Positions 62,501 through 64,000 of a DNA stretch of 64,000 bases are shown here, one piece after another. Position 1 is the first letter of the stretch. The number at the start of each line of letters is the position of its first letter. Location: the IMG/VR virus record IMGVR_UViG_3300042402_003469, positions 1 to 64,000 of that record, one strand, 5' to 3'. A program made the translations under genes and the position numbers. This DNA is from a virus. The notes below the pieces were generated by a model. It ran no database searches. It was not told the origin of the DNA and saw only the letters and a program-made list of their open reading frames with translations.

Positions 62501-64000
62501 ATAATGGGTTTGATTTATATTTCAGTTCTCAATTTTTTGAACCCGCAAATTCACCGTCATATTATTATACGGGGTATACAACTAACGCTCATACGTTTTA
62601 TTCTAGTTTAGATAATACTAAAGTGATTCCGTCGGTATTTGTACCCTCACCACCAGCAACGGTTTTGAGTCCATCTAAGATTGATAATACAATATCATCA
62701 CCTAGACGTTTACTTAAATCGTTATCAAGTCAAGCTTTGTATAGTGGTACACTAACCCCTGGAAAATATAATCCTAGTGAATTTGTTGACGGAGGTGCGT
62801 ATGTGTTTACCCAATCAACATCATACCCTAACAATTTAAAATCATATTATTATAGTCCAGGATATAATACAGGTAGTACTTTAAGTATGTCTTATTATAA
62901 GAATAATGTTATGAGAAGTGATAGATTACCTACTTCTGATTTTCAAACAACTAATGGTAATAACACCTATTTCTTACAACAAAATCCTGCTTTGACCGTA
63001 TACACTTTCTCCACTAATGGGATTATAGTTGCAGGGGCAGGTCAATCAAACGCATCTTATGCGGATACCTTTGAACCTACTGACAACGCGTTTGAAAGTA
63101 ATAGTGCTTTAAATACGTTTACTTGTAGTAAGATGGTTTCGTTAAAATGTTATGCGGGTAATGGTTTAAATATTACTGTTGACCCTACGTGTAAGAACAA
63201 TGACTCGGTAACTGATAATGGTTGTTATCGTTTTTGTCCTCGTTGTGGAGACATTAATGATATTTTTGGACCAATTGCTGGAATGGGTAAAGACCTTGAA
63301 AACTTTGGTGAATATATTCTTAGATTCAAGTTTTTCTTTGCTTTATGTCAAGGAGTTTTAAGTCAGGTCTTTAATAATAATTGGGTTAATGGTGTCTTAT
63401 TTGCTTATCCATTTAAAATTAATACTTACTATAATAGTAAGAATAAAGTTAACGGTCGTGAGTATTGCCGAGATATTGTTTTCCTACACCCAACAACAAA
63501 TACGTTTTATTATAGAAGTACTCCTTGGGACGGTAGTAATTTTATCGGATTTAAATCAAGAGGTGATAATGGAAAAGGTTCTAACGACACTAATTTAAAG
63601 TATCCAACAACTCTCATTAATTTAGGGCCTAGAGATTCATTTATGAAAGAGATTATTTTAAATGGTAATTTTAACGGATATAATATGAAAGAGTTTTCCG
63701 AAACTTCATATAATGATACTTCGGATATGGTTAACTTATTTGGTATTATGAGAATACTTGACTCAAGTTTTTTGGCAAATTTCTTTGGTAACCAAATTAC
63801 TAAATTATTTTCAAGAAGTGGTAGAAAGGTTGACGCAGATTTTGCTCAGTCAGTTGCGGTTAACTCTCAAATTGGTGTGGTACCATTGGATACCTCTTTT
63901 TATACCACATCACCATCATCACCAGGTGGAGCTTCGGTTATTGCCGCAGGGGGAAGTTCGAGTAGTATTATGATGGGTATTATGTATACTTCAAGTACTG
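59599..64000 (+). CDS. Giant baseplate-linked structural protein with membrane-like segments (C-terminus beyond window)
   Basis: The frame stays open for 1467 residues from ATG to the edge. The N-terminal 220 residues contain two carboxypeptidase-regulatory/transthyretin-like beta modules: GVIAGRVFANNGYGIPNAKL, NEDGYKFNLLPYLP, and NDSGDYLIYGVPVGSHTIVM. At about 501-572 there are two or three strongly hydrophobic helices (SLLWIILNILISIIGFLML, LIYLIIQTVLCGICGIGFSI). A Cys-rich segment (CDD, PDCEACSCDG) follows. The next 600 residues are Ser/Thr/Asn-rich beta sequence. A second Cys cluster near 1180-1230 (CYRFCPRCGDIND) precedes another hydrophobic stretch (FKFFFALCQGVLS). Position after gp6 corresponds to T4 gp7, but I see no clear gp7 motif. 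The hydrophobic helices suggest contact with a membrane. Confidence 0.8.
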   Translation, partial: MGNSYRIKANPGKDQNLVVQVDQDFEQLEILSLKIRQGDVYLRMCSDYGVIAGRVFANNGYGIPNAKLSIFIPVTDEDLKNPVIKSLYPYKSVLDTNEDGYKFNLLPYLPSYSNHVATGTFPSRKDNLVDQTVVQLYDKYYKYTVQTNDSGDYLIYGVPVGSHTIVMNVDLSDIGPFSLGPQDLVRMGLATEEQFDGNKFNSSSNFNSLPQVIVINKSIEVAPFWGEPEICQIGITRTDFDITNEANIDIKPTAIFMGSLVSTSNSIAIKQNCVSRKETGNQCQMTTGPGEILAITQTIFNDSDGLPILEQAKLPNGGKVIDGNGVWMFDLPMNNNYISTNEYGEQVISNDPKVGIPTKAKYRFKIKWQQSKSIAEDFKRGYFLVPNIKEKGWEFYGSDPLRGGLGDYNDALTSYAFDLGWSGYTTGSVDITNPELLSYINCEDRFYEFDYNKVYTVSGLIDNYKVAGGKEKFLAIKRIDDDTCEDSVNKFPANDGVFHTSLLWIILNILISIIGFLMLPVLIVYDIVAFLINLIYLIIQTVLCGICGIGFSIAVISFYPFGWICRSLGIDCDDPKLPIKPLDMPMLTYPDCEACSCDGSDGNGSDPTSGGANQTTGQAQQNQNQFITSFNTPTAFGKLDNPSVFNNVFSNTLFWSPSDVPIIKQLLGGTFVNGTNMTAGGVGRINTSSGFMECYDLPFGERINLFNTKGSYYNGANQVKVTYEPTSNGPTAGHFDNVIAILVSKATTLSAGKMFSFSSPYSSKDPNFTGATVNSIGSTQLTGTTTIPTTLSGTYASPTNPLSNIPFSYSTPTMYNTNVSKTIYYTYPSDIEYFQVITGMTVAQFRSLVPATRFANSFGDIIESTSTITSHTGIFSDTVTVTPIDFISQDSKVLIIQRGVDPNSFSVQTKFDLSRVFGYTSINQPDCLVIGDYKVNVPIKNSTLLAISSPLNMFDHDFVPGMNNNTPNNGFDLYFSSQFFEPANSPSYYYTGYTTNAHTFYSSLDNTKVIPSVFVPSPPATVLSPSKIDNTISSPRRLLKSLSSQALYSGTLTPGKYNPSEFVDGGAYVFTQSTSYPNNLKSYYYSPGYNTGSTLSMSYYKNNVMRSDRLPTSDFQTTNGNNTYFLQQNPALTVYTFSTNGIIVAGAGQSNASYADTFEPTDNAFESNSALNTFTCSKMVSLKCYAGNGLNITVDPTCKNNDSVTDNGCYRFCPRCGDINDIFGPIAGMGKDLENFGEYILRFKFFFALCQGVLSQVFNNNWVNGVLFAYPFKINTYYNSKNKVNGREYCRDIVFLHPTTNTFYYRSTPWDGSNFIGFKSRGDNGKGSNDTNLKYPTTLINLGPRDSFMKEIILNGNFNGYNMKEFSETSYNDTSDMVNLFGIMRILDSSFLANFFGNQITKLFSRSGRKVDADFAQSVAVNSQIGVVPLDTSFYTTSPSSPGGASVIAAGGSSSSIMMGIMYTSST

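Noticed and set aside
63389-63973. Two short plus-strand frames near the right edge
   Set aside because: Both are out-of-frame shadows within the giant partial gene.
59599-64000. TGA reassignment in a giant open frame
   Set aside because: No in-frame TGA is present in this or other long frames, so recoding is not needed.

Overview
The window is a 64 kb piece of a strictly lytic-looking, T4-like contractile-tailed phage (myovirus). Recognisable T4-type proteins include the family B DNA polymerase, gp32-like ssDNA-binding protein, UvsX/RecA, 5' nuclease, DnaB/gp41 helicase, NrdA/NrdB, neck proteins gp13 and gp14, tail completion gp15, sheath gp18, tube gp19, gp26-like chaperone, tape measure, baseplate gp53, gp25 and gp6, and very large hub proteins. 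DNA is AT-rich and start codons mostly lack Shine-Dalgarno sequences, being preceded by A/T-rich tracts. That is typical of phages of Bacteroidota, so I infer such a host. No integrase, transposon, CRISPR array, tRNA or rRNA was recognised.

Layout. Bases 1-4545 (minus strand) hold a partial 3'-5' exonuclease, a sugar cytidylyltransferase-like enzyme, a GT4-type glycosyltransferase and five small, mostly unknown proteins. Bases 4596-12400 (plus) encode a fibre/adhesin block: a LamG plus L-type-lectin protein with Thr- and Thr-Pro-rich linkers, a beta-rich protein, an 85-residue ubiquitin-like protein, and a collagen-like fibre with a C1q/TNF-like tip. Bases 12508-16434 encode a GT60-type glycosyltransferase and a GT32-GT32-GH130-like fusion. 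Then come a small virion-type protein and the DNA polymerase. Bases 19717-24651 (minus) hold a small virion-type protein, gp13, a superoxide dismutase fused to a nuclease-like domain, and an SNF2 helicase. Bases 24693-47775 (plus) are the neck-tail-baseplate module, apart from one small minus-strand ribbon-helix-helix gene. Bases 47816-57082 carry two small genes and then replication and nucleotide metabolism (ssb, uvsX, 5' nuclease, helicase, nrdB, nrdA). The right end returns to baseplate genes (gp25, gp6) and a giant protein that runs off the edge.

Regulation. A heptamer TATTTAT lies 4-43 bases upstream of most transcription-unit starts on both strands and looks like a single-box phage promoter. 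DNA polymerase and ssb instead have TTGAC(T/A)-N17-TAT(A/T)(T/A)T promoters. Strong hairpin-plus-T terminators follow the collagen fibre, polymerase, tube, ssb and nrdA genes.

Most notable points: a probable programmed +1 frameshift (UUU UUU CGG) extending the tail-assembly chaperone just before the tape measure; an Mn-type superoxide dismutase-nuclease fusion with an N-terminal extension resembling T4 capsid-targeting peptides, a feature shared by several other small genes; a phage ubiquitin-like protein in the fibre operon; and a candidate fibre-glycosylation cassette.
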